Positions 1 through 15,000 of a DNA stretch of 64,000 nucleotides are shown in pieces. The notes beneath the pieces were generated by a model that saw only the letters and a list, made by a program, of their open reading frames with translations, was not told the origin of the DNA and ran no database searches. Both the position numbers and the translations under genes were made by a program. Origin of the DNA: Branchiostoma belcheri (taxonomy: Eukaryota; Chordata; Leptocardii; Amphioxiformes; Branchiostomatidae). Where the stretch lies: the NCBI RefSeq assembly GCF_001625305.1, contig NW_017803046.1:2569146-2633145 (forward strand), in the 5' to 3' direction. Within the stretch, counting starts at the first letter, position 1. Each line of letters starts with the position of its first letter.

Positions 1-36
1 AAATAGACTCGTTCTTGTGAAAGGGTTTGAAGCAAT

Positions 37-42
37 TTTATT
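37..42 (-). terminator. Candidate polyadenylation signal of the NMRAL1-like gene
   Basis: The plus strand reads TTTATT (AATAAA on the minus strand) about 360 nt past the stop codon, so the 3'UTR would span roughly 20-402. It is the hexamer nearest the window edge; no transcript evidence is available. Confidence 0.4.
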
Positions 43-402
43 GGCAATGTAGACAATACATGTGTGATGGCAAATAACAAGCATTCAGTAAACAAGATGT
101 AGTTTTTCTTTGCAGTGTATTGGACTTTTGTTAGAATATTTTGTCTGATGTTTAAAAAACTTTGAAAAATGAAATTGATTAAAGGAAATGGACATCTCCT
201 GTCCAAAATTAATATCCCAACAACCTGTCAGGTCACATGTAGTTTACACCTTCTTTTATAATTCTCTTTGTCATCACTTCAGCGTTACTGGAGGCTGTCG
301 CTGTACACAGTAATGAATTTTACCATATTGCGTTCCTGAGAATTCTTTCCCTTCATATACACGTGCTTACAGTGTACAGATACACTACGCCGTGCCCGGC
401 TG

Positions 403-2415
403 TTATGACATCGCGTTCAGCAGCGCCTCCTTGTTGTCCGCCACCCACTGGTCCAGGCCCCTGGTGCCCGGGTACAGCTGCCGGGTCAGCTCCGGGCTGT
501 GGTCGGGGTTTCCCAGGCGGTAGAACTTGAACATGTCGCCGAGGTGCTTCGCTCCCGGGAAGGGCAGATTACTGAACTCGTCCGACGTCATCTGTGAACA
601 TGAGATATGGATGGTTGTATGCATCGATGAAGGTTTAGACATCCAGGTAATGAGATACACAAGAAAATTGATGGTGACAGGAGTCTAAATCCTTCCTGCT
701 ATAAAATTGCAACATGGAGCAACCCAACACTAGTTGCCATGGTGACAGACGTCTGGTTCAGGTCATTGACCTGCATGATTTGTTTGGAGAAGAAGAGGAA
801 GAAGAAACAGAGCAAAAACAATCAATATGTTTTCCTTCGGTCAATATAATAAGTTAGTATGTCGGTCCCACTTACCTTACTCGGCTTGAACACCCTCGGT
901 GCCAGGTGTTTGGAGAGAATGTCTGCGTGTTGCTGGATGGTGAGTTTTTCTGCGCTGAAGCCGACAGTTCTGCCCAGCCATTCGGCCCTGTTCTTGAAGA
1001 TCGCTGTGACGGCGAAACCCGCGTCGACGGCTACGCTGATGCCGTGCATGCCAGCGCCCTCCAGCGGGTATGCTGGAAAATGCAGAAGGCAAGACAAGAG
1101 TCGATCACTGCGTCGTCAGTTGACCAGATGATATCACATATAACCAAGCTAACTGAACAAACATACAGATTTCCAATATGCATGATCTTCTTCTAGACAT
1201 GTATTGTCGAAGACAATACGATCGGCTCTTTCTAACACTGAAAACTTCAGGACGACAACGAGCAACGTACCTACTGCTTAATATGCAATGTTATAGATAG
1301 AATGAAGATTGATAAGAAAAGCATACCTATTTCGTAAGTATCATCTTCCAGTTTTTGAACCATGCGGCTGGAGAGGTAGTTATCGTAGAAGCCAGGGTAC
1401 TTGACGACGGTTAGGGGAAGGCCGAGAGACTTCATGTACTCTTCGATCTGTGCTTTAGAGTCGAAGTGCAGACAGGGAAACCCCATGATTTTCTGGACGT
1501 CTTCCAGGCTACTGAACACCACGTGTTGTACACCGGCAGCTTTGGCCGCATCTGCTACAGCCTTACCCTTGGAGTAGATTACAACATGTGATGAATAGCC
1601 TCGTTCAGTTGTATGAAATTTCGTATCGCTAGCTATATATGCATATAGCTCTAAGTTTACAGCAGGAAGATAGTGCTGCCTTCCCCCCTTTTTATTAATG
1701 AAATAGGCAACACATATAACATTACGAAAATAAGACCTCGTAGGTTTTGTAATTTGTGGGGTGTAATGGTTCATGGCGGCAAACATCATCACGAAATGTT
1801 GAGAATACCATCCTAGTTGTACCAGAACTGTTACCTGCTTGATCTCCAGTTGATCAAAGTCTGGATCTTCAAAGGAATGCTGAGTCACCAAGAACGTTCC
1901 GTAGGCCCCCTGGACAGAAAAAAAGATAACAAAGAAGACCCTTGACAACGCCGGACTCGACTATAAAGTCTGTAAAAGCGCACACCTGTATCAACTATGA
2001 TGAGGAATGATATTAACGTTGGTAGTCTTACTTACCTGCAGTGCCCGCTCCAGAGAGCTGGCATCGTCAAAATTGCCCTCAATGACCTCTGCACCTCTCT
2101 CCTGCAGTGCCTTAGCTTTGTCGCTAGAGGCGCTCCTCGTCACTATTCTGACTTTGAACTTTGGATCCTCCAGCAGGGCGTTGGCCACCCCACCTCCCTG
2201 GCTCCCTGTAAAGCCCAGAAGATGTGGAGTTCGCAGGACAAATGGGTTTGATTGAATCAGTGCAGGTTCTTACGTGACAGCCCATGATCAGAAAACACAC
2301 TAACCTCTAGTACATACCGTGTGAACGTGGAACAACACATCTGCTCGGAAATTACATCATAGCTATGGTTTGAAAACTCACCTGTTGCTCCAAAAACAGT
2401 GACAACTTTAGCCAT
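403..2415 (-). CDS. NMRAL1: NmrA-like family protein 1 (NADPH-sensing SDR-fold protein), 6 coding exons
   Basis: The model joins exons 2415-2382, 2205-2036, 1909-1835, 1567-1327, 1072-876 and 591-403 on the minus strand. All have GT-AG introns and compatible phases, and the predicted protein is 301 aa, against about 299 in human NMRAL1. The N-terminus carries the Rossmann dinucleotide motif (VFGATGSQGG, residues 7-16, split by intron 1). Downstream blocks match the family in order: GAYGTFLVTQ, a HFDSK...VEEY-like segment, YPGFYDN, and the C-terminal FPGAKHLGDMFKFYRL and LDQW blocks. Family knowledge: NmrA-like proteins bind NADPH without the SDR catalytic Tyr-Lys pair and act as redox sensors. 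In vertebrates NMRAL1 (HSCARG) modulates argininosuccinate synthase and NF-kB signalling in the cytosol and nucleus. A minus-strand AATAAA (37-42) marks a likely 3'UTR end. Assignment is strong; one-to-one orthology was not tested. Confidence 0.93.
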
Positions 2416-5400
2416 GTTCCTGAACTTTCAACCCTGACGCGTGACTCCAGATGCAGTCTCCTGCTTGACTTGTCAGAAAGTGACGCTGGCCGTTGAGTGA
2501 AGCCAAAGTGTCGTCTGGTGAATACTATGGTACTGCCCAAACATTTGCCGAAGACAACGCCCTCTGATTACCAAGTAAACCAGCTACACAAACCTAGAGA
2601 GCTACACCTCTTAGCCCAAACAAAATGTTGACCCAATAATCTTTGAGACAAGTTAACTTTTTGTTCATGAAAAGCGTTTGAAGCTTAAAGCTATTAAAGG
2701 TGTCAAAATCATCCATGTAACAGACATGTTTTTTCTGTGCCGTATTGGTAAACGGATAGTTTTTCACATGCACGCTGTGGTGACTGGCTGTACATGTACA
2801 TGTATTCACCGAAAGCTTCTCACCTGTCAGTATTGCTTCAAGCAGACGATCAAATATCCATCTCCTGGAGCGCGCACAATGCTATAGTATTAGCTGGAGT
2901 GATTCCGTTTTTAAATGAGAATCTGACATTGCTGAGCATGCCGAAAATGGGTGATGTTGCCATTTCGGAACGTGGATGGCAGATGAATATGAAGATGAAG
3001 AGAGGAGGCAAGAAAAGGTTCCGGTTAATTTTTTGTCCTTTACTTTGATGCAGTGATGTATTTCATTCCTTTTATATGTGATGTTCCCTCTGAATCAAAA
3101 CCATTTGAAAACATTTATTTTTCAACGTTGTTTCAGTGACAAATGGACGTCGTAATAGTTGGCAGTAAACCTAGCACAGCATAGCTATCATGTCTTATTT
3201 ATTTAACAAAGTTTATGATGTCAAAATTTGAAGCTGTAGGAATCCTGTTTTTTGGCCCGCCTTGTTAGTTTCGCCCTATCGCATTAGATTTTGAGTCTGT
3301 GGTTGATGCCATCCATAGAATTTACTGGCTGTGACCGTACTTAAAACATAAGTTAAGTTATCCAAGCTTTTTTAACATGTAGAAATGTAGGCCTTGTCTA
3401 TACTACTAGTGGTTATTTCGGTATCATAATATTAATATTATAATTGATCACATGGACTTTAATTTATTTGTCGTGGCGTATTGAATATTATCTTTTGAGA
3501 CTGACCATCAAAGTCTTGTGGTCTTGACATCGCGATCGGTACCATTTACATGTTTATCGTGACTTCTCCGCGGCATGCGCACTATTGAGATCAACACATG
3601 ACGCACGTACTAGTAAGTAAATGTGCAGTACATACATGTATCTGGGTTGTATCACTCCGCGGTAAAGCGGCCACCAGCGGCGATGCACCACCACTTCCGG
3701 GTGCCCAAGCCACCATGCCAAGTTGAATTGGACACCGATTATTGTCATGCCTGTCGTAGCCAGTGCCTTGGTTTTCAGACATAGAGGATCATAGAGAGTC
3801 TTTCCCTTGTTCTGATATGGGATTAATATTCAGTCTGAGACATTTCATGGTGTGATGGTTGGCCCTTGTAAATTACAAATGTACGGTAAATACTGTCCTA
3901 TTAAATTTACCTTTCCTGGAGTGACTGTATAAAGAAAATGACGCATATGGAGGAAAGAGATCCAACAGCACTGATTGAAAAGATTTTGGGAAAAACGTAA
4001 TTTTGTTACGCTAGCCTGAAATGCCTACTTGTGAGTAATTTCCTATACACAAAGTGAACATACAGCAACCGCCATGTTGCACTGAGCATGTTGACCCACA
4101 CGCCAACCCGTGGTGTGTGCCCTCGGACGCCATGTCAGTCAGTAGGCCGACCTCGGTGAATCCTCGGTCTTCGCTCCCTGAACACTCCACCGTGACCCTG
4201 AACTTGCCTCGTCATAACTAAGCCCGGGGATATGATACCCTTAACTCGAATATGTGTCACGGTTCCCAATAGTTCACTTTAATAATTCGTTTAGTGCATA
4301 CATTGTGATCATGTTAACACACCGTGACGGGGTTCCTCTAGTGGTTATTAAGTTGAACCTGTCAATCAACATGGCGTGACCTGACCATAACCCTCTCAGA
4401 GTGAGACGAAATGTCCAATTTCACTGTGTCCAAAAAACGGCACCCCTTCAGACACCATTAGTCTCCGAGCCGGCCGTCCATAATTTGCCGCGGTGAAGAC
4501 AATAACTGACTGATGAGCATTAAAATTTACAGCATCTGCTGGTCGAATAGGTATGTCAGAACGGTTAACGTTACATGGATGCACCATGTATGTTTGATCA
4601 GTAATTTCCTGCATGCATAAATTGCAAGGCAACTTGAAATTAAGTCACAAGCTAAGGACTGTAGTCCCAAGACTCAAATTCACCACCGCTTCCACTTTGT
4701 TATTCAAAGACGAACCACTAGCAAATGTCAGAAACCAGTTACAAAAGGAAATGGTGTGCAATAAGAAAACAGCACATAATGCACCAAAAGGAGCCCAGCA
4801 GCCAAGAACCCGTCAAATCAGGCGAATTCGAAGCCCATCCCTTGCCTACTCGCGAGTAATGGGCATTGTTGTAGGGTGACTCATGAACACTGTATGGATT
4901 ACCTCACCCACCCACCTTCAGTACAAACAATAGCTGAAATAGGAGAAGTTCAAGCACATTCAAAATATGCGAATTTTACGGGATTCGCAGCTAATCTGAC
5001 CATTAGTTAGTATAGTGGTAATTAGCGTAATCCTATAACCGAAAACAAAAGGTTTTAAATAGCTCTTCCACCCCAATCATTCGTCTGAACAATTCCTTGC
5101 CTAGAGACCGAGAACTACATCCGTGTTTAGCTGTGTGTTTTATTGTTTGTGATAATTGATGGTATACGTAATTAACCTACAAAATGTTATGTTGCCGGCA
5201 TGCCAGTAGTTTGTACTTTTCTCAGTCGCAGGCTCAGGCCTTGGAATGTGGCCACAGTCCCTTTGCCTGGGGATGTCACCTATGACCTATTGGCATACGG
5301 CTTTGACCAGCTAGACTATGACGCCACATAAGAACGTTTATCTGAGCAGTAAACTGATGAAATACCTGGCCGCTGGTAGCCTCGACTCGTTATGCTAACC

Positions 5401-6058
5401 ATACACAATCATACAGGCAGTGTAACCGCGGAATGCTGACTGAATTGTACCAGTAATCATGATTACATTTTACCTCTCTTCCTTTGTCGAGAAAAAAGAC
5501 ACATTCAGGTGACTTGTTTTTTGACGTTATAAACAATCCATTGCTTAATGCAAAACACATTCCTATAACGTTCACTGAGGGGATGAACAGCATCAAGTGT
5601 TGACTAGCAGTTGTGGTTTAATCTAAGGCATGGGAGTCACAGAATGGAACTGGCCTGGTTTGAATAAGCTTGAGACCTAGAAATTTTAAAGCAGGAATAT
5701 GTAATAGGGGAGCATTGCTAGCTTTTACAGGAATATTGCCACTGTTGCCACTCAGTTATTGAATGGTGGACCGTCGAGGCCATCAATATAGGGATAGATT
5801 GATTAGATAAGAAGATAACTGGCTAGCAATTGGAAATTTCAAGAGGATTTTGATTGACAGTTTTGTCCATGGGTAGGCGATGTGACGGGTTTGCTCAGTG
5901 AGGCTCAAGAATTTGCCGTTAACGGTTAAAATGTCTGGAGTTGCCCGGAGCGCCCGCCTAGTCATCGCGGTGGGGTGAAGTATCCGCAAGGGGGCGCTTC
6001 TCGCCCGACTTCCGGCAGTGTGTATCCATCTGTCTCGTCCCAAACAAGATTGGGCAAC
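2416..6058. other. Intergenic region between NMRAL1 and DNTTIP2 (divergent genes)
   Basis: I see no convincing exon here. Short open frames (around 3554-3782 and 4396-4879) lack splice context and family similarity. The right end, about 5940-6060, turns CpG-rich and leads into the DNTTIP2 first exon, consistent with its promoter and 5'UTR. The left end next to 2415 presumably holds the NMRAL1 promoter. Confidence 0.5.
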
Positions 6059-9000
6059 ATGGTTCGCAGAACGGACCCAGCGCGGCGGGTGACGGGCGGA
6101 CTTTGCAAGACTAGCCCTCCGCAGGCTAAACCTGAGGCCGCCTCCAGACCCTCCCGAGATCCCCGAGACTCTGACTCGGCCATGGAGTCTTCTGAGAGTG
6201 ACGACGAGGGCGGGATGGACGAACTGGTGGCGATGGCAAGTCGGAGCATGCGGGCCAAGATGGCGGAGTCAGCCTCAGCCACGAGTTCGGCCGCCGCTGC
6301 CGAGGCGGGAACGTCGGCAGCCGCATCTGCCGCCTCGTTCATGATCGACAAGCGGCCCTCGGCTGAAGAGGAGGAGCAGACCGAAGTCATCGTACCCGAT
6401 TTGTCGGGCCCGAAGCCTGGAAAGTCTTCGTGGCGCAAGAAACAGTGAGCAAACTTCTAGAATCAGATCTCTCGCAGCTTCCTTCTAGCTGAGGTCTCAA
6501 AGTGTGAAAGACATGTCCGTGTGAAATACCCAACGCCCCATGAATTAATTTGTAGCTTTTCTTCAGTTTCTTTCACTTACATGATTATGGACTTTTGAAG
6601 TCAACAGTATTTACATTGTTTTAGCTTACTCGTACAAAATTACGGTCTCTTTTTATTGGGCCATGGGGCACAGACGGTCCAGGTGCTTTTCGACGGGGGT
6701 ACCTCATGATGTGACCTTGGCCAATCAGGAGCCAGTAAACGGTTTGACGTCATGGAATAAGCCTGCCTTATCCAATGAAAAGTTGCCATCAAATGACCAC
6801 ACGTTTCGTACGGATTATTTATCCAATGAGGTTGCTTTAATAGCTAATTAATTCTGTAGGGTATGTAACATGGCTTGTCCTTCTTGCAGTAGGCCAAGCA
6901 TGATATACTGTGCCTCAATAAGGTAAGTACAAGTACAACTGGGCATGGTAACAGTTAGGGGGTTGGTAACAACAGGCCTCTTGCTCATGTAAAATTCTTG
7001 ATTTCCAACTGTGGAACTGAAAAAAAGACTGTCTGATAGGGTCCCTTGGGTATCCAGAAAGATTGTTTAGGGTGTGGATGGCCAGAATTTTGCCCTATCT
7101 TTATCTTTATCATACACTGACAAAAATGTTGCCAGTTTAGTGTCATAGTGTCATCAACATTGGGTGATGGAAGGGCCAGTGAAAAGATTTTGGTGGAGGA
7201 AATGATGTGGTAATCATGATCCATAACACGGTGGTTGTGGTTTTATAATGTACACTCAGAAAGCTCAATGCAATGTCACATTAACTCTTACAAGTTATAC
7301 CTTATATTTACAGCTTACACTTTCGCAATTACTTGAATTTCAGAAGGGTGGGGATCTCGCAGGTAACATGTAGATTCATATGCTGTATAGTACTATGCAT
7401 GATGACCTGCTTGGGGTTATGCCCAACTTGATAGTGGCTTGAGCTAGTTGGGGAACTGCTATTATCAGTGGACTCAGCCAACTGCAGTGGTGTAGTGTCG
7501 TGACATGCATGGCACTCAAGCAACCTGAAGACTTTATGGCTTCACTGCTTGGTCAGCTGGATATACAAACAACATAACATACATTTGGATTGTGGTGCTT
7601 ACTGGGCAGTGTTTTAGTGGATCCCATTCTAGCAGTGATGTTTGATGTACAATGTATATTGTTGTAACTTTTTAAATTTTTGCATGAAGGACCACCATGA
7701 GGTAAGTCTACATATGCCCTGGTTTAATAAATGATGCACAACACAGTGGATTTGGTGCAGTAGGACACTCACACGTGCTTATGTTTTGGGAACTTGCTTC
7801 TTGTGTGTGTTGAAACGAGGATGTTATATTAATATATATGCAAGTCTAAACAGAATGGTGTAAAGAGTAGTTTTCCTAGCAACATGACATTTTCACGGTG
7901 AACTTGCACCCAAGTATTCCACCCAGGTATATTGGGTAATGAACTGTGTTGACCAAGGAGTCTGCCAGTGGGGATAATCTGGCAACAAAAAAGAAAGACA
8001 TGCCAACATCATGATTATACAATATATAATGTACCTCCCTACATCTGCAAATGACGTACATGGGAGGATAGATCACATCTGCAAATGTTCATGATGTATA
8101 CCCAAGAACAATACGTACATTTATGTCACTGGGATAAAACAAAGAAGGTTATAATTAGTAAAATCTACCCGGTATGTTGATTATTGGTATTCTTATCCCA
8201 GGTTGGTTGGTTGGATGAAAAAAAAGTGGTGATACCATATTATCCATGTCAGCAGTCACCATGTACACATTTGACGGAATCGTGTTTCACTAGGAAAAAT
8301 ATAGATTCAGCAGGAGAAGTTGCTTTAACTTATGTTAAGAATAGATATGACAATACGACAAAGAAAATTATAGTAAGTTTTCGATTATTTTGCTCTGAAG
8401 CATTCATAGCAACTGTCATGCTCTCATGATGAAAACATCATAACTCATACAATGCATTATATTTGGAGCAAGGCTGGGAATCTGAGGGCTGAGGTATAAT
8501 TGTGAGTGAATTTGTGACCATAAGACTTTGCTTTTAAAATTTAAATCTTTTCTACTCTGAAAGCAACAATAAGAAGAAAAAAAATGAAAGCTGTTATTTC
8601 AAAGGTATAGGTCTAGTATAGAAAGCAAAGATTTTGACCAGGTCCTTGACTTTGCACCGCCCCTGTGTTAGGAAACCAAACAATACTTTGATAACAGATT
8701 ATCAGCCAAAAACACCATGTTTATGTCAATATGTGTTACATTCTTGCCAAAGGGAGGTTATACTGGCCATACAATACATGGTGCATGGATTGCTTTGGAA
8801 GTGCAATACATATATAATGTTCTTTGGTAGGGGAAAATACATTTTGGTAGGGAGACCCTTTGCTACTGTAGCCTCCATTGATTTAACTACGGTGTAATGA
8901 GCATTTTGATTGTACCAGTAATAAATGAACTCTGACCCCTGATCAAATATATGTGACACATAACTGTTCAATTACGTATACCCAATTTTGTTGTTTTATT

Positions 9001-12000
9001 TTGGTTAGTAGTCTTCAGTTATGAATTTTATATCAGTTGACATGTTCCCCCCCCAGGATTCAGCTCTCGTCTGAACTTGACCCTGGCATTGATGTTGGGG
9101 AGACGTACCTGAACCTGGGCAGCCAACACCCGACAGCAGAAACAGACACCATGAAAAACATCCTGATGAAGGATAGGCAGGATGAAGAGGTAGTATGGGT
9201 ATAGAGACTCTGATAGAATTGATTGATACCATGTCAGCTTGATTTACTACAAGCTGATACATAAAAATGATAACTTTTAATAACTTAAAATTTCAAGTCT
9301 AGAAACAACATGTGAAGCAGACAATAACCACAAAGGGGATTTAGTCTGTTTGCTTGCAAGATTTTTCTTCCAAAATTAAAAAATTTTTTTTTTAAAATAC
9401 ACAATGAAGAGAGCATGCAGAGGCCATAGTTTTGATTTATTTGTGGTCATTGTGACTTATACTACATAGCTGCAAAATTTCATACAGATATACAAATTTT
9501 CAAATTTTGGCCTGTCTGACCAAGCTACACGTGCATACAGACTTACATGAAGTAGGAATATTTCTACTGTCATGTATGTACATGAAATTTGTCTCGTGAT
9601 TATGTTTCAGATAATGAAGTCATTTGCATACATAATGAGAGTGCAAAACTGGAGATTGAAAGCAGACCCTTTAATTTACCTTGGTCATGAGACTTAATAC
9701 TTTGTAACTTATTCCATCTTGATTGATATCACCAAGAAGAGAAAATGGGAACATAGGTACTGCTAGAACAAAGAGAAACTTCCTAGTTTTCAACAAAAGA
9801 AGGAACAACTAATTGCCACAGTGTTTATCCAGTTGTTGTAACTGGATACAGCTGTGTGCTTTGGCAGGTGAGGGTGGTTAGGTGAGCTGGAACATGCAAA
9901 GGGCTGACGTGCAGTCAAATGATTGTCAACAACCCCCATGTTCTAAGGTCCCAAGACACTCTCCACACACCTTCATGTTTACATGTGTTGAAAGTGGAAG
10001 CAAGCATGACTGATCTTCACCTAAGATCTTTCATACATTGTCGGTGACTTAACCTATAGCTATTTTATGGTGACTGCATCATTGGTCACATTACAAACCA
10101 ATAATTATTCTTGGTTCTCAAGAAGTTTGCAGGGAATAATGGTTGTGACACAATAAGGGAAAAAACAATTTTTTATTCTTGCGATAGACCCAAATGTACC
10201 ACAGGAGCCACCAAGTCAACATTTTTGGCTAATGACATTCCAAACAGTTGCATGAATACATGGAAAAATTTATTTGTGGGTGGGTGGGTGGTGGGGGAGT
10301 TTAGGGATACATACATGTAACTGGAATAGCACACTTTTTTTTTCAAATCAGAAAAATGGAGTGGAGAACCAAGACATTGACTTCGTATGGCCTTGTTTAG
10401 AAAAAACGATTTTTGAGAATGAACAGGATGTTTCCACTTCACATACCTCGTATTCATGTTTGTCACGGGTATTTTTTGTTGCCAAAATCATCTTGATTCG
10501 TAGATGATTTTTCTAACATAACAATTGCATATTTTGAAATGCTTCATTCACCAATGCACAATCATGTTATTGCAGCTACATGTATATTATGTTTTGCTGC
10601 CTTGAGTTCCTTCCCTAGGTTCCCTGCAACCGATACATGGCCAAAGGGCATGACACATTCACTTCAAGGCTAACTGACACAGGACAATGGGCCCAGTGTT
10701 TACTGGTATTTTTCAAAAAATTTTACTTATTACCAATTAGTGAATCAGTAAAGTCAACAAAACAGGACTTATGATTTGACTTGAATTGCTTTTATGTAAA
10801 CAATATCTTTATAGCACAGCTGTACATTTGCTACTACTTTCCAGACCACCAGAGAAAAAGTCCACAAAGAAAATTTAAAAAAAAGCAAAAAAAAGTCTAG
10901 ATTATATTTCAGAGCAGTTCAAACAAGATTTATGACAAAATTTATACTATGGATCCCATCAATTTTACTGTTATTTTTGTTGTTGTCCTTTTGAAACTGC
11001 AGCACAACAGAAGTGACCTTTGACCAACTAGCTGTTGATCTTGTTTACTTCTGTTCTGCACCATACCAAATTCCAGTGTTCCAGAAGAACTGTATAAGAT
11101 TAGTGATAAGATATTCCATGAGTGCAAGTAATGGTTGTCTGTGAAGGCAACTGTAGTCCATAATAGTGGCTGGATAGGACTGTCATTTGAGTTATGGTCC
11201 TGTATCAATTCTGGTTCAGTTCAAAATGTAGACAAGATTTTAGGTGATGGCAGGATGCTTGGCTGTGGGTGAGCCTTATGTCCCTTGGCAAACTGTTTTT
11301 ATCAGACTAAGTTATACACGTCAGTTCACTGTGGTTTTGAATGTGGTTCTCTCTGTCTCAATAGGGTTGGCCAAATTAGCTCAGACACTTACAGGTTAAT
11401 GACCCTTTGAAAATTTGATTGAATTTTGAGCATTAAGTCTCAAAAAAAGTATGCAGCTTTATTTTAATTAGAGCTTTTCAGCACTGACACTGTTCTTTTA
11501 CACTATGGTGATGAGCAATGCTTCTACTTGTTTAGAGTAGGTGTAATACAGCATGGCCATGTAACACCTGTGTTAAATTTTGTAGGCGGGGTCAAATCCC
11601 ATCATTATAGTCAAGTCATTAGGTCATGGTGCTGAGTATGCCACATTGTTTAGGTTGATAACAGAAATGGAAGATTGTGATGGATGTGTGCCCCACCCTG
11701 CCAGTAATGAGTGGACGGTTGCACGCAGGTTGCCCTGTGCTGAAAAGCCTAATCTAAAGGGTCGTTGGTGGGCAGATTCCTGTGTTTTATGCCCCGGGGG
11801 CACGCAGCAGTTGCACGTCTGCATACAAACAACCTTGTGGATGCTTCATGTCAGTGTGAACGGTACCAAACTGTCCACTGCTATTTGCTCATCTGTTCAA
11901 CACATTTGCAGGATTTACAGCAAAACTCACCGTGAACCTGCATGATGTTGGAATCTTTAATAGGCCAAGTCTTCTGAAGTTTTTTTTTTTACTCCTACTG

Positions 12001-15000
12001 GAGATATTTTTATCAATGTGTTGTGTATTTTTATTACTTCGTTGCACAGATCCTGCTGGGTTGTATTGTAGTTTTTGTGTGGTTATGTTTTGATAAACAT
12101 CAGAACTGTTCCAGTAAAGGAAGAAGTAGGGCAGTATTGCAGGCGAGACTGGTGAAATATGGGATAGGTCATATGTGTATTGATTAGTCTGTGCTGGAGT
12201 CTGTGCAACCTGGATGATTTGAATAAATTATAGTCAATTTTTTCAAAAATATGCATAGTCTGGAAGGCATTCTGTGTCAAGTATGTTCTTAAACCACATA
12301 ACCATTATATATTTTTAACCAAATTTGTTCTAATTTTTGGGAAGGCTCTGGTACACAAATAGCCAAGCATAACCCTAATTACCTGCTGTCTGTTTTCATG
12401 ACTTGTGCTTCTCTCAACCAGGCAAAAAAAGCTGCACATAAAACCTGGTAATAATAAGTCTCTTCTGTTAGCACTGACATTATTCACTTTGTGTCCCTAA
12501 AATATTGGCAATAACTATTGCAAGTGAATTTTAAAACACTGGTTTATTCTGTGTCAATACAACGTACACAGGGCTTGAAATATACATTGTACTGGGTGCA
12601 CATGCACCTCAGTGCAGGTAAAATTGGATCTGTACAGGTATTTCTGATGTCTACCAGCACCTAAATTGTAGTGGTCCATATACAAATGTAGGTGCATGTG
12701 GATTTTTATTTGCTGCATTCACTGTTACCACCTATAAAGTATAAAAGAAATAATGGTTTTCTGAACAGTTTTCATTATGATCCATACTTCTTGAAGTCTG
12801 AGTGGTGTAGGTATAGATATTTGTCTGGTGCAGGTAATAATTTGCACTGTTACCACTACTAGTGCAGATATGCAGAAAACATGTATTTCAACATCCTTGA
12901 AGCTGCTAGATATATAACAATAACCTACATTCAATGTTGGCATTGGTAAACTTTCAATGTAAACTAGTTAAGTCTAGTGGCTAGACACAGACCAGCTAGA
13001 CTAAACCTTTGTTTTAAGTTGAACCACATGCACTAATTTTAAACTACTGTGATCACTGAAGGAGAAAAGGATGTGTTGTAATTTGAGACTGGCAGGCTCC
13101 AGTCAACTGTACAGTTGTTCAACTGGTTTTCACTGATGATTTTTAGTGTTGAAGAAAGGTCACTGACCTATCCTCACCTTGTTTACTACAGTGTACCATC
13201 AGAAAAAAATAATTGGAAGAAAGCCAAATAGGATCTGATATTCCCATTGTTGTTCATACAAAAATCTGACTGAATAATGATTGAAAGTAAAACTTACAGA
13301 AGTATGCTGAAAATGTCTTGCTCAATAGTGATGTCTAAATTGTTCTCAGCAATTTTACATTCCATAGTTTGTGTCAAACCTGAAATTAAACAAGTTCCCT
13401 TCTCTATTATGCTAGTGATACATGAGTGATGACTTAGACACCCAGTTCAAGAATTCCCCAGATCTTGTGCTAAGATATAACTTAATTTGAATCTCGAGAT
13501 GGTTAGAAAAAATTCAAAATACTTTACAGTTGGTCGTTGTAGGTCAAAGGTCATGGCCTTTTTTTAATGTTTTATCATGTTCATCATGTTTACATACTTC
13601 ACCCCATTTAGAATGAGTTGAAACAAGGAGAAGGACAATAATTATGTATAAATGTGTTTGTATGTTTTTAATTTCAGAAATTCAGACAATTCTAACTACA
13701 TTTTGTAAGAAATTGAGACAGTAATGAAACTTCATGAAAGAAGGCTTATTTTTTTTAATGTAAGGTTTAATTATCTTGTAGATAATGAAGAAGAGTGTGG
13801 TGACCCCAGACTTTGAGCAGAAGCACAGCGTACCTCCTTACAAGGAAACTGTCAAGCAGATGAAGAAGAAAAGAAAGGTATTACAGCATTGTCTTGAAAT
13901 GACATGACCTGACTCTATGTACATGTTGAATTTGTAGATAAAATTTCATTTACACTCTAGTACCAATGAAATAAGATTTCCAAAAAAATGTGTCTTTTTA
14001 CACTTAAATTTTATAAGCGACATGTAGGGGGTAAGGATGACCCTAGATGGTACATAAATTAGGGTAGTTCAATAATTTTTTCCCTTTCAGGAGGAACGTG
14101 AGGCAACAACAGGCAGGAAATGGTTTGATATGAAGGCTCCTGAACTGACAGCTGAAACTAAGAATGATCTGGATGTGCTGAAGATGCGCAAGGTTTTGGA
14201 CCCCAAAAGATTCTACAAGAAAAATGACCGAGAAGCATACCCCAAGTACTTCCAGGTATGTCTTTTTGTAATACGAAATAATAGACAAAATTCAGGTAAG
14301 GTTTATAGATTTAAGATAATTCATGGAAGATAATGAAAAAAAATTAAGTGTATTTTTTCTCTACAATTTTATTAAAAAAAAGGAAAATGATGAGAATAAA
14401 TGTGGCCACCTTGGGAAATTAATTTGGGTCTAAGTTATTTTAAAGAACAATTTATGAAAAAAAAATGAGCTGAAAATTTGTCATTATATATTGTATGAAA
14501 GATGATATTTATACATGTCCATATATATATAAGCCTCTATGGGCACGTTCATATACATGAATACTACTTGCACACTTAGATGGGCACAGTGGAGGACAGC
14601 CCGGCTGAGTTTTACCGCTCACGGGTACCAAAGAAGGACAGGAAGGCAACCATCGTGGACGAACTCCTGGCAGATGCTGAATTCAGAAAGTAGGTATTTT
14701 GAAAGCAGCAGAATAGCTGTCACTGGGCTCAGAATAGATTGGTATAAATGACCACTTTTTAGTCATAACAGAGTTGGATATGTACTCAATATACTAGGAG
14801 TGAGGCTAGCAGTTACCCCCCAGTACATGATACCCAAACACTGATAAGAGGCTAGCGTTAGGTGGGGAATACAGCAGAAAATTTCATGATCACCATGACA
14901 AAAGGCTTTCTTCTTGCTTTTGACCTCATATTTGGCATTAATTAGTGTACTTTGTTAATCCCCAAATTTCCCATTGATATCTGTCCTCAGCTCATAACGT

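Noticed and set aside
3554-3782. Overlapping minus-strand frames with Trp/His-rich translation
   Set aside because: No family similarity, no flanking exon and both frames are equally open, so they are probably fortuitous.
5975-6058. N-terminal extension of DNTTIP2
   Set aside because: The frame there starts with GTG; the first in-frame ATG with a good context is at 6059.
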